A stretch of 48,745 nt of DNA, taken from the IMG/VR virus record IMGVR_UViG_3300009506_000053, positions 1 to 48,745 of that record. One strand, given 5' to 3'. Source of the stretch: a virus. The notes beneath the pieces are model-generated. The model saw only the letters and a program-made list of their open reading frames with translations, was not told the origin of the DNA and searched no databases. Each line of letters opens with the position of its first letter. Positions within the stretch are counted from its first letter, which is position 1. The position numbers and the translations under genes were made by a program. Shown piece by piece: positions 1 to 8,228 of the stretch.

Positions 1-144
1 CGGAGTCCTGGCTGGGCTTTTCCAGGCCATGGAAGAGCCTCCGGTTGACGCTGGGCCTCTAGGTGAGATCGAGCGGGACAATCCGACTCTCCATCGCGTG
101 GTCCAGACGATCGCGACGGACGCCGCCGGCGTCGAGCTGGTCCT
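1..144. repeat. Left copy of a 144-bp terminal direct repeat
   Basis: Bases 1-144 are identical to 48602-48745, read directly from both ends. The overlap lets the contig be joined into a circle. It may be an assembly overlap of a circular or circularly permuted genome, or a true short terminal repeat; the sequence alone does not decide. It lies inside the portal coding frame, which argues for an assembly overlap. Confidence 0.97.
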
Positions 145-2146
145 AGTGCGCAAGAGCGCCAATGGGAAGAAGCGGACCCAGATCTTCGACCATCCAGCTC
201 TGAACCTTCTGAAGCATCCCAACAAGTTCGATTCCTCGTTCAGCTACCACGAGACGATCTACACAGACCTCCTGGTCTACGGGAATCACTACTCCTGGAC
301 AGATCGAAAAACGGCGCCCGGTGGAGTCCCGACGATGCTCATCCGGACCCCGGCGCATCAGATGAAGGTGAAGGGGTCGAAGGATCCCACCAAGATCGTA
401 GAAAAATACATCTGGGACAACGGCAGCGGGACGAATGATCCGATCGAGTACAAGCCAGAAGAGATCATTCACATCAAGACGAAGAACCTGCACAAGCCAT
501 ATATCGGGCAGTCGCCTCTCGATCCGCTTCGCTTCTACATCAACCTGGAGCGCAGCATGCAGCGATTCCAGTGGAATCGCTTCAAAAATCAGGTGACGCC
601 CAATCTCATCCTCCAGAGCGAACAGCTCGTCACAGGTGGCCCGGAGCGCAAAGAAGAGCTCAAGAACTACATCAAAAGGAAGATGTCGGGCATAGACCAT
701 GTCTATGAACCGCTGATCCTAGACGGTGAACGCTGGGGCATCACCATTGTCCCCCGGGCCACTGAAGACGAGATCGCGTACCTGGCTGGACTGAAGTGGA
801 TTCGCGCCACCTATGCGATGGCGTTCGGGGTTCCTCCGTCACAGCTTGCCGACTGGAGCGATTCCTTCCGGAGCAACAGCAGAGAACAGACGCGGGACTA
901 CTACATGGAGGTGCTCGGCGCGTGGCATCGACTGGTGCTCTCCTATCTGAACGACATCTATTTGCCCAGGTATTGGGAGAGCGAGCCGAACCTCGAGTTC
1001 GAGTACGACTACTCTGCCGTTCCCGCGCTCGCCTTCTCCCGGTACGAGATGGCGCAGCACAACGAGATTCTCATCCGCAACGCCATCGTGACACCGGATG
1101 AAGCCAGAGAAAACATGGGCTTCGATCCGACAGGCGAAGAGTACATGCAGAAGCATTACTGGAACGGCAAAGAGCTTGGGAAAGAGCCAGACCCAGTAGT
1201 TCCACCCGGCATGGCTCCTGGCGCGGCCCCGGCGGATCAGGAAGATCCAAATCCGACGGAGGATCCAAAGGATCCGGGGCCCCAGGACAACAAGCAGAAG
1301 TCGGCAGTGATCTCGATGCACCGAGACGTCCTCACCGAGGATGAAATCTATCTTCTCCTCGATGAGGACGACATCATTGATGAGCCTGGAGAAAAGGACA
1401 AAGCGCGACGTCGGTTCAATCCGATCGTGCATGTTCTGGTTCTCGGTGCGATCAGTAACTGGCTCAGGATCCACAATAAGAAGGACAGGATCAAGGACAC
1501 CGATCCGGAGTTCATTGGATTCGTTGATGCTCAGACGATTCGGCTCGGGAACGGTGTCACCGACAGGACTGTCGAGATGGTTCGCAGTGTGATCCGGCAG
1601 GCCAACTCTGACGGCCTGCCGATCAGAGAAGTGAAGTCGATGCTGGCCGGGGTCTTCGAGAAGAGGCTTGCGGATCCCGAGCTCGACCGCATCGCCAGGA
1701 CAGAGGCGCATCAGGCATCCGAGGGTGGGGCGTACCTCGCCATGCTAGCAGACCCAGATACGACGCACAAACGCTGGGTCACGGAACGGGATGATCGGGT
1801 TCGCGGTCCAGAGACTGGGGAGCTTCGAGCTGACCACATTGGCCTGGACGACCAAGTGGTTCCCAAAGAGGCCAAGTTTCGCGATCCGATTTCCGGTGCT
1901 CTTTTGCGCTTCCCTGGCGATGCGGACGGGGCCATCACTGGTGCCGACGTGATCAATTGTCGATGCACCGCTTTGGCAGAGGTGGGCGACTTCCTGGACA
2001 GGGACGATGCGTGGGTTCGCCGCGATGGATTCCTCGCGACTAACGAGGCTGTCGTGAAGAGTTCCGCGAAGGAATTCCTGGAAGGGATGGAGAGACGCAT
2101 CCGAATGCGCCTCGATGAACAGGTAAGGAAACGGAGGACGGCATGA
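2..2146 (+). CDS. Portal protein fused to a MuF minor head domain (5' end cut by the window edge)
   Basis: Portal of the HK97/SPP1 type. It forms the dodecameric ring at the capsid vertex through which DNA enters and leaves. Counting from the internal ATG at 29, the portal core covers roughly residues 15-385. A Pro/Asp-rich linker follows (about 388-430). The C-terminal third is a Mu gpF/SPP1 gp7-like domain: RTEAHQA at 557-563, a phosphate-loop-like RFPGDAD stretch and the hallmark VINCRC at 641-646. Portal and MuF are more often separate genes, so this is a natural fusion. The frame stays open to the window edge. In the repeated copy at the right end it continues up to a GTG at 48534, so the complete protein is about 737 residues and the ATG at 29 is internal. 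The stop overlaps the protease start by 4 bp. Confidence 0.93.
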   Translation, partial: GVLAGLFQAMEEPPVDAGPLGEIERDNPTLHRVVQTIATDAAGVELVLVRKSANGKKRTQIFDHPALNLLKHPNKFDSSFSYHETIYTDLLVYGNHYSWTDRKTAPGGVPTMLIRTPAHQMKVKGSKDPTKIVEKYIWDNGSGTNDPIEYKPEEIIHIKTKNLHKPYIGQSPLDPLRFYINLERSMQRFQWNRFKNQVTPNLILQSEQLVTGGPERKEELKNYIKRKMSGIDHVYEPLILDGERWGITIVPRATEDEIAYLAGLKWIRATYAMAFGVPPSQLADWSDSFRSNSREQTRDYYMEVLGAWHRLVLSYLNDIYLPRYWESEPNLEFEYDYSAVPALAFSRYEMAQHNEILIRNAIVTPDEARENMGFDPTGEEYMQKHYWNGKELGKEPDPVVPPGMAPGAAPADQEDPNPTEDPKDPGPQDNKQKSAVISMHRDVLTEDEIYLLLDEDDIIDEPGEKDKARRRFNPIVHVLVLGAISNWLRIHNKKDRIKDTDPEFIGFVDAQTIRLGNGVTDRTVEMVRSVIRQANSDGLPIREVKSMLAGVFEKRLADPELDRIARTEAHQASEGGAYLAMLADPDTTHKRWVTERDDRVRGPETGELRADHIGLDDQVVPKEAKFRDPISGALLRFPGDADGAITGADVINCRCTALAEVGDFLDRDDAWVRRDGFLATNEAVVKSSAKEFLEGMERRIRMRLDEQVRKRRTA

Positions 2147-2790
2147 ACAAGGTGCGCTGCAGGGCGTTGGCCGAGATCAAGTCGTCGGGCCAGGATGGCG
2201 AAGACTTTGTGATTCGCGGCGTAGCTTCCGCTGGCAACCTCGATCGAAAGGGCACATTCATCGATCAAGAGTCGCTGTGGAACTCTACCAAGCGGTATAC
2301 GACCCGGACGCTCTTCTGGAACCACGACTGGAACGCACCCATCGGACGGGTGACGAATCTCACTCGAGGAGAGGACGAACTGTTGATCGAGGCGAAGCTC
2401 GGCGGGGATTTCGAGATTCCCATCGCGCTTGGCTTCAGTGGGACCACATGGAACGTGGACAACATTCGGAAGCTCATCCAGCAGGGGATCGTGAATGGGT
2501 TCTCGATCGGGTTCGACGCCGAGCAGAGGGACGCGGAAAAAGAAGGCGACCCTCCGACGCTCATGGTCACGGATCTCATGGAGATTTCCGTGGTCACAGT
2601 TCCAGCCAACGAGAAGACGACCTTTTCGTTTGCGAGGTCGATGATTCTGGATGGTCGGTCGAGGCCGCCCATGCAGATGGTGGAGCCTGTGCGCTTCACC
2701 CTGGACACCGTGATAGAGCGAGAAGACGAGGAGTGGCAGCAGTTGGAGGCCGCGTTGTCGGGCCTCACGGAGTCATTGCGGACGTGGTAA
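2143..2790 (+). CDS. HK97-type prohead maturation protease
   Basis: Serine protease of the HK97 gp4/herpesvirus-assemblin fold (peptidase family U35/S78 type). It cleaves the capsid N-terminal scaffold domain during maturation. The family pattern is clear: His61 in the NHDW-PIGRV motif, Ser121 in the GFSIGF motif, and the EISVVTVPAN strand with Glu147. The 215-residue length is typical. The gene overlaps the portal stop by 4 bp (ATGA), indicating translational coupling. It lies directly before the capsid gene, the usual order portal-protease-capsid. The roughly 40 residues after the protease fold may be a linker or targeting tail. Confidence 0.92.
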   Translation: MNKVRCRALAEIKSSGQDGEDFVIRGVASAGNLDRKGTFIDQESLWNSTKRYTTRTLFWNHDWNAPIGRVTNLTRGEDELLIEAKLGGDFEIPIALGFSGTTWNVDNIRKLIQQGIVNGFSIGFDAEQRDAEKEGDPPTLMVTDLMEISVVTVPANEKTTFSFARSMILDGRSRPPMQMVEPVRFTLDTVIEREDEEWQQLEAALSGLTESLRTW

Positions 2791-2826
2791 TTCCGCAAAA
2801 GAGGATGACAGGAAAGGAGTCCAACG

Positions 2827-4494
2827 ATGGACGGTAAGGAAGCTGTCCTGAAGAAACTCGCGGAAGCGACCGATTTCGTCCGCGCCAAGGGTGAAGAGTT
2901 CCGTGCAGCCCAGGAGCGTGGCGAGGCTCGTGACGCCGAGAACAAGGAGACCCTCGAAAAGTTCGAGGCGACAATCCTTGGACTTCAGGAACAAGTGAAA
3001 GCGTTGCGTCAGCCCTATCCGGATGGCGCACCGCTGAGCGCGGATCCCGACTCTGACGATCGCATGTTCAGTAATGGGATTCTGCACGGTGCCGCTGGTC
3101 CTGTGAACTTCCAGCGCATGATGGATACGTCGCCCAATCATCCCTATGTGAAGGGGACCCGTGATGAGGGAAGCATGAAGTACGTGCAGAACCTCACGGA
3201 CGCAGCGGTCATCCGCTACAACCTCCTTCGCAACAAGAACGATCAGGCCGTCTCCATCGAGATCATGGCAAAGCATCCCGAGACCCGCGAATGGGCCCAG
3301 GCTCTGAAGCGGTTCGGCTACATCAAGGACGTCGAAGCGTTCTTGAATCCGGCCAGCGGACAGTTGCTGAAGATCGCCATGACGAAGCCCTCGGAAGAGC
3401 GCGCCAACGAGCTGATCTACCCTGGCAACTCCACGCAGGGATTCGACAACCTGACGTTCACCCAGGTCTCGGCCCAGTTGCTGGACCAGATTTACGTGAA
3501 CCTGACGGTGGCCCAGAACGTCGGTAAGATGACGCTCCCGCGTCCATCCTACAAGATGCCTCGGCTCACCGGACTGACCCAGGGTGTCTGGGGCGGAAGC
3601 TCCTCGACGGGTTCTGGCAACATCGAGATTCCGTCGCAGAGCTACACCGGAGCCTCTGGGTTGATGCCGGACGCGAGCTTCTTCCAGAAGCCGACGATCG
3701 CCTACACCCAATTCGACGTCGAGCACATGCTCAGCTTCCTGTTGCTGAACGATGATGCAAGCGAGGATCTCATTGTCCCCATGATCCCATTCCTCAGGAA
3801 CGAGCTTGCGAAAAACATGGCTCGAGCCTGGGACGATGCGATTCTGAACGGGCACAGCCTCGACACGGCGAACCAGATGGACCAGCTCCAGGACACCAAC
3901 CATGCGCGATTGGCCGTGGACGGTATCCGGTATCGGACCATCGGGCACCAGCAGATCCAAACGACTCCGGACTACACACTGGAGGCTGGCGTCGATGCCG
4001 GCGGTGATGGTCTGGCCGTCAACCCGGATCTCGAGACGGCGATCAAGATGGGCGGAAAGTACTGGACGAATCCGTCGAACGCGGTCTTCACGTTCACGAT
4101 TCCTCAGTACTACCGCATGGTGCAGAGCAGCGCCTTCCAGAAGGTCACGGACATTGGAAACTTCGCGACCTATCTGCGCGGCACCCTGGGCGCCATCTAC
4201 GGATACGCCATCAACGTGAGCGACGTCATTCCGACGACGCTTTCTACCAAGGGCGTGCATGCCACGATCGACGGCACTGGTGCAAACAAGGCCTGTGCGT
4301 TCTTGTGGCGACCGGATCAGTTTGTTTGGGGCACGTTCGGCGGAACGACCATGGAGTCGACTCGCTGGGCGCCCAAGCTATTCACGATCCTGCAGGCCGA
4401 CAATCGCGGAGACTTCCAGTCGATTCCAGCGGCCACGTTCACCAACGACGATGGCCCCTGGCCGGGAGTCTGCATCTACAACACTGTCGACTGA
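2827..4494 (+). CDS. Major capsid protein, HK97 fold
   Basis: Main shell protein, 555 residues. Residues 1-65 are charged and helical with coiled-coil character, matching the delta/scaffold domain that the protease removes. The remainder is long for an HK97 capsid domain, so an inserted or extra surface domain is likely. The start is the ATG preceded by a good AAAGGAG site 7 bases upstream. Position after the protease, and a Gly/aromatic-rich body with a conserved-looking WRPDQFVWG segment near the C-terminus, support the call. A strong G8/C8 hairpin follows 16 bases after the stop. Confidence 0.88.
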   Translation: MDGKEAVLKKLAEATDFVRAKGEEFRAAQERGEARDAENKETLEKFEATILGLQEQVKALRQPYPDGAPLSADPDSDDRMFSNGILHGAAGPVNFQRMMDTSPNHPYVKGTRDEGSMKYVQNLTDAAVIRYNLLRNKNDQAVSIEIMAKHPETREWAQALKRFGYIKDVEAFLNPASGQLLKIAMTKPSEERANELIYPGNSTQGFDNLTFTQVSAQLLDQIYVNLTVAQNVGKMTLPRPSYKMPRLTGLTQGVWGGSSSTGSGNIEIPSQSYTGASGLMPDASFFQKPTIAYTQFDVEHMLSFLLLNDDASEDLIVPMIPFLRNELAKNMARAWDDAILNGHSLDTANQMDQLQDTNHARLAVDGIRYRTIGHQQIQTTPDYTLEAGVDAGGDGLAVNPDLETAIKMGGKYWTNPSNAVFTFTIPQYYRMVQSSAFQKVTDIGNFATYLRGTLGAIYGYAINVSDVIPTTLSTKGVHATIDGTGANKACAFLWRPDQFVWGTFGGTTMESTRWAPKLFTILQADNRGDFQSIPAATFTNDDGPWPGVCIYNTVD

Positions 4495-4510
4495 TGGGGA
4501 AACGGAGGAT

Positions 4511-4534
4511 GGGGGGGGCAATCGGGCCCCCCCC
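4511..4534 (+). terminator. G8/C8 hairpin after the capsid gene
   Basis: Eight G (4511-4518) pair with eight C (4527-4534) around an 8-base loop, 16 bases past the capsid stop. There is no U-run, so it is not a complete intrinsic terminator. It may act as an attenuator or as a 3' end stabiliser that separates abundant capsid message from the downstream genes. Confidence 0.5.
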
Positions 4535-4543
4535 TACGGGGAA

Positions 4544-4840
4544 ATGCAAACGAAAGAAAAGCTGCGCACTGGGAGCATGGCGGATTCACGCGAAGAGGTT
4601 CAGAACCGCGAAGACGACGGAAAGTTCTGGATTCTCGTCTATCCGGAAAAGGGCCTCACCGATATCGGCGGGATGATGATTCCTGGGATGAGGGGAAAGA
4701 AAGTTCCTCTCTACACATACACCCGCGTGACGCCAGAGGAGTGCGAACACTTCAGGTCCGAGGCCTCGTTGCGGCGCTGTCGCATCTTCGAGCTCGCTCC
4801 GGGCATGTCGCCGCGAGACATCATGGTCCAGGGGAAGTGA
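4544..4840 (+). CDS. Hypothetical protein in the head module
   Basis: About 98 residues from ATG 4544 (87 from ATG 4577). The open frame extends further upstream inside the capsid gene, but that part is out of frame with capsid and is not believed. The protein is soluble, with a GMMIPGMRGKKVPLYTYTRV stretch and a C-terminal SPRDIMVQGK. It has no family that I recognise. The position between capsid and connector genes suggests a minor head or decoration-related role (inference). Ribosome-binding sites are poor for both starts; GGGAG sits immediately before ATG 4577. The gene stops 3 bases before the next one. Confidence 0.6.
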   Translation: MQTKEKLRTGSMADSREEVQNREDDGKFWILVYPEKGLTDIGGMMIPGMRGKKVPLYTYTRVTPEECEHFRSEASLRRCRIFELAPGMSPRDIMVQGK

Positions 4841-4843
4841 GAC

Positions 4844-5401
4844 ATGGGCGTCAACCTTGGGAAGAAATATGCGTGGTCCGGAACCAATTTGGAAGGCACC
4901 GCTGCCGAGTATCGCTTTGTGTTGAAGGGCACCGGCGATACGATGATCGACAACGGAACATCCGGGGCTTCAGATCCAACCAAGATGATCATATCCGACG
5001 ATCTCTTGAGGATGAACAGATGTGCGCTTCTCCTGAAGGCAGAGATCAAGGTAGGAACGGCGGTCGGAACAATCGATGATTTTGATGTTCATGCCATGGG
5101 GTTCTCTTCATCCGAAGAGCTGACCGCCGACTACATGGTTCTAGGAAGCGGCGAGCAGGCTATCAACTGTTTGTCTGGTGGATCAACGTGGACCTCAGGG
5201 ATCTCGCAACCAAGTCACCTTTGGCTCGCGAACCTCCAGCTCACGACTCCGCGCACTTTTGGTTACAGGATGATCAGGTTCTCCGGTGGAACCGATGGGC
5301 TGATCTTTCCATTTCGATGGGTCGGGGTTCAGCTCGTGGTCCATTTCACCGGGGCGAACTCCAACGAGTATCAGATCACTGGACAGTGGATGTACGAATG
5401 A
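4844..5401 (+). CDS. Hypothetical virion protein between capsid and connector
   Basis: A 185-residue protein rich in Gly, Thr and aromatic residues with predicted beta structure and no membrane segment. It lies in the slot where many siphoviruses encode a head decoration or head-fibre protein. I cannot assign it to a family from sequence. Its stop codon overlaps the start of the connector gene in an ATGA arrangement, so the two are probably coupled. A structural role is inferred from context only. Confidence 0.7.
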   Translation: MGVNLGKKYAWSGTNLEGTAAEYRFVLKGTGDTMIDNGTSGASDPTKMIISDDLLRMNRCALLLKAEIKVGTAVGTIDDFDVHAMGFSSSEELTADYMVLGSGEQAINCLSGGSTWTSGISQPSHLWLANLQLTTPRTFGYRMIRFSGGTDGLIFPFRWVGVQLVVHFTGANSNEYQITGQWMYE

Positions 5402-6036
5402 TCAAGCTCAGTGGCCCTACGGTGAACGCAACGAATCTTGAGCTGGTCTCCTTGGCCGCGGCGAAGAGCTATATCAAGAAGCTGACGTCGGACAACGACA
5501 CCTTCATCCAGAGCCTTCTTGATTCGACGCACCGCCAGCTCTATTCGCTGCTTGGCGATCGGATGATCAAATTCATCTCAAGCTCGCCGTATACCTATCT
5601 GCTCGATGGGACCGGGCAGCGATCGATGATGTTGCCGCAGTGGCCGTTCGTCACATCCACGGTGGCTCTGTCTTGGGGCTATGTGGAGGACAAAGACAAC
5701 ACCTGGCACGAGGACTACGCCTACGCCGATTCAGATTGGTATGGGAACCCAGACGAAGGAATCATTTTCCTCACCAAGTGGAACGGGTTTCCCGAGGGGG
5801 TCAACAACATCAGGGCGGTGTTCGAGGCGGGCTACTCCTCCGTTCCAGAAGATCTGGAAGATGCTGTCTGCCAATGGTTCGCCGTGAAATACAGCCGCTA
5901 TTTGGACAAGCGTCACGACTACATCGCACAAACGGCGGATGCTTCTTCCTGGCAATACAGGGAAAGCGAGATTCCCGCATCTGCGCTGATGACGATCAGA
6001 TCTTACGAGAGAGTGGGGCAGGGTCTTGGGCTCTAG
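5398..6036 (+). CDS. Head-tail connector (HK97 gp6-like adaptor)
   Basis: About 212 residues. The true start is the ATG at 5398, overlapping the previous stop; the frame is open further upstream but only as a shadow. The N-terminal region (VSLAAAKSYIKKL, then QSLLDSTHRQLYSLLG) gives the helical pattern of the gp6-like adaptor family. The middle PQWPFVTSTVALSW and the later LEDAVCQWFAVKYSRYL helix also fit. Such proteins form a ring under the portal to which the tail attaches. The order fits: it is followed by a gp10-like protein and a tail terminator. Confidence 0.75.
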   Translation: MIKLSGPTVNATNLELVSLAAAKSYIKKLTSDNDTFIQSLLDSTHRQLYSLLGDRMIKFISSSPYTYLLDGTGQRSMMLPQWPFVTSTVALSWGYVEDKDNTWHEDYAYADSDWYGNPDEGIIFLTKWNGFPEGVNNIRAVFEAGYSSVPEDLEDAVCQWFAVKYSRYLDKRHDYIAQTADASSWQYRESEIPASALMTIRSYERVGQGLGL

Positions 6037-6583
6037 CGACACAAGATTTCTCTCATTTGGTGGAGACATCGGCGGGTTGCCGCCAGCATTTGTGGCGCCG
6101 CGTGTGACCTATCGGCTGACAGGAACGAGCAAGGTGATCGCGCATTTCAACAGAATGCGTGAACAGTTTGGAAACAGTGAGAGATGGTTGAAGCGAGCCG
6201 CGAAGACATATCACGAGTTCATCACCAAAAACATGCTGAGCGGTCAGCGGCTCAAGGTGAGATCTGGGAAGCTCCGGGATGCATGGCGCTATGAACGTGC
6301 CGGAAGGAATCGATACCTCGTGCATCCCGGGATGCTTCCCTATGCGCGGATCCATGAGTTCGGGCACAAGGAATACCAGTTCGTGCGCGGCTACGTGACG
6401 AAGGGCGGGAAACAGGTTCCATCGTACTTCAGGGACCAGAACGTCAAAGCCACGCACTACTTCTCGGATGGGATTCGTCTGGCAGAGCCAGAGGTGATTC
6501 GACAGTTGGACACACTTGCGCTCCAGATCATCCGGGGACGCGAGCTCGCAGCAAAGAGGACGGGAGCAAGTGCCAACAGATAG
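6026..6583 (+). CDS. Tail completion / head-tail joining protein (HK97 gp10-like)
   Basis: A 185-residue basic protein. The core pattern fits HK97 gp10/Mu gpG-type joining proteins: LKVRSGKLRDAW, then YARIHEFGHK, then a C-terminal helix. The HEFGHK segment corresponds to the conserved strand-plus-His region of that family. The start is a TTG at 6026 overlapping the connector's end by 11 bases, with a G-rich site (GAGTGGGGCAGGG) upstream; a later GTG remains possible. The neighbours (gp6-like before, tail terminator after) agree. Confidence 0.72.
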   Translation: MGSSDTRFLSFGGDIGGLPPAFVAPRVTYRLTGTSKVIAHFNRMREQFGNSERWLKRAAKTYHEFITKNMLSGQRLKVRSGKLRDAWRYERAGRNRYLVHPGMLPYARIHEFGHKEYQFVRGYVTKGGKQVPSYFRDQNVKATHYFSDGIRLAEPEVIRQLDTLALQIIRGRELAAKRTGASANR

Positions 6584-6599
6584 CAAGAGGAAGACGGCG

Positions 6600-7046
6600 A
6601 TGGAGAACACGGTCACGATCCTTCGTGGGATCACGGCTGGTTCCACCTACTTCAGGACACTTTCTCTTGGCGAGGCTGCGACCATGCGCTCGATTGGGCG
6701 CTCGGAAATGATGGAGATGGGAACCTCGTTTGCGTGGGTGCATGCGGGGAATGAAGACATCGCAAGGCATGAGGTTTCTCCTGGAACCCTCATGCAGGGT
6801 CAGTTTGTGATTCTGATAGATCTCATCGTTGCAGATGAGACTACGGAGACATTGGTTCAGGAGCTAGAGGATCTGCTCCATGACGTGTCTCTTGCGCTGG
6901 GCAGCAACAGGACGCTTTCCGGAGCCGTGGTGGACTCGAGGATTTCTTTGATCGAGCCTCCGACCTACTCCTTCGAGCAAATGTGGGCTGGAACCACAGT
7001 GCATTTGGAGTGCATCTACGACTTCAATTACGGGTCAGAGATCTAA
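6600..7046 (+). CDS. Tail terminator protein
   Basis: About 148 residues from ATG 6600, with AAGAGGAAG upstream. The ORF extends upstream over the previous gene, but that part is a shadow. Its size, mixed alpha/beta pattern and position directly before the tail-tube gene match the lambda gpU/HK97 gp11 class. These cap the growing tail tube and provide the joint to the head. The middle (ETLVQELEDLLHDVSLALGSN) is a clear amphipathic helix. No sequence-level motif is decisive, so the call rests on context and length. Confidence 0.65.
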   Translation: MENTVTILRGITAGSTYFRTLSLGEAATMRSIGRSEMMEMGTSFAWVHAGNEDIARHEVSPGTLMQGQFVILIDLIVADETTETLVQELEDLLHDVSLALGSNRTLSGAVVDSRISLIEPPTYSFEQMWAGTTVHLECIYDFNYGSEI

Positions 7047-7055
7047 GGAGGGATC

Positions 7056-8219
7056 ATGGCTCTGGTGTACGGATCCGGTCCAAACACCGGAATCGAAATC
7101 AGCGAGGAAAGTACGTGGGGTGTCGCTTCGACCGGCACCTACTACACGCTCGCCATCGTCACTGATAGCTTCCACGTCGAGCGAGATTCCTTCACTGACG
7201 TGGAAGAGTTCGGTTCCTACGGTGGGCGAGAGAGCATCGAGACTGGCCGTGCATTCAGCACTGGGGAGTTCACGGTCATTCCTCGGTACGATAGCGTCGC
7301 CTGGAATATCCTGCTCGCCCATGCCATGGGTGCGGAAGATGTCGTGACGACCACGCACATCGATCGATCTGGCACGAGCGAGACAAACGGCGCATCCCAC
7401 ATCTACACGTTCAGTTCTCTGCCAATCGGTCTCACGATCAGGCACTACAAGAGCGGTGATGCCCCCGCCGGGCTGCGTGAGGTCTATGCCGGATGCATCA
7501 TTACCGGCTTCACGATCGAGCAGCCCGAGGGCGACGTGATGAAGATGACGTTCCGGTTCCTGGCGGCGAAGGCTGCTCCAGATCAGAGCGGAACGCTGGT
7601 TACGACAGGTGGCGGAAGCCGGGCCTTCACGGCACGCGATCTCGTCTATGACAGCAGCACGCGGAAGCTGGTCGAGATCAAGACCGGTTCGCAAACCTAT
7701 GACTACCCGACTGCTTCCGTTGGTGATGTTCTCCCGATTCGGAGCTTCACTGTCGACGTCGACAAGAAGGTAGAACTCGGGTCGAACTTCATCACGGATC
7801 CGGACACGGTGGATAAGCCGGGGATCACAGGGACACGAGAAGTGACGCTCTCTCTGGAGAGCTACCTGGAACGGATCGCAACGGCATCGACCGGGTATCC
7901 GTACTACGAGTTCCTGAACAACACCAATAGCGCGATCAACATCGTGTTCAACGACAACCTGCTGGTCCCCAGCGGTACATATCCACGCGGATTCCGCATC
8001 GATCTTCCGGCCCTCACCTGGGAGACCGGAGAGGCCCCGATCTCAGACGCAGGTCAGATCAACCTCTCTCTCACCGGGCGGGCATACATGACCACCTACA
8101 GGGAGGGTCACGCCACGATTCCGGCAGCAGCGACTCCAACGGAGCTCAGACTGATGACCTTCGTAGATGGAGACGATGGTGGCGCCGGGGCTGGCAACTC
8201 TGCCTATAGCAGCCTGTAA
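7056..8219 (+). CDS. Major tail tube protein
   Basis: A 387-residue beta-rich protein that starts MALVYGSGPNTGIEI and contains the STWG, FSTGEFT and HAMGAED segments seen in a group of phage tail tube proteins. These stack as hexamers to form the DNA channel of the siphovirus tail. It has a good GGAGG site. The next gene is a paralogue with the same landmarks in the same order, so one of the two is probably the main tube subunit and the other a variant with an extra surface domain. I assign the main role to this one because it lacks the extension. Confidence 0.78.
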   Translation: MALVYGSGPNTGIEISEESTWGVASTGTYYTLAIVTDSFHVERDSFTDVEEFGSYGGRESIETGRAFSTGEFTVIPRYDSVAWNILLAHAMGAEDVVTTTHIDRSGTSETNGASHIYTFSSLPIGLTIRHYKSGDAPAGLREVYAGCIITGFTIEQPEGDVMKMTFRFLAAKAAPDQSGTLVTTGGGSRAFTARDLVYDSSTRKLVEIKTGSQTYDYPTASVGDVLPIRSFTVDVDKKVELGSNFITDPDTVDKPGITGTREVTLSLESYLERIATASTGYPYYEFLNNTNSAINIVFNDNLLVPSGTYPRGFRIDLPALTWETGEAPISDAGQINLSLTGRAYMTTYREGHATIPAAATPTELRLMTFVDGDDGGAGAGNSAYSSL

Positions 8220-8228
8220 GGAGCGGCC

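Noticed and set aside
2773-4260. Long antisense frame of 495 residues opposite the capsid gene
   Set aside because: It lies wholly opposite a well-supported gene, has no sensible domain and no ribosome-binding site; it is a by-product of GC-rich codon positions.
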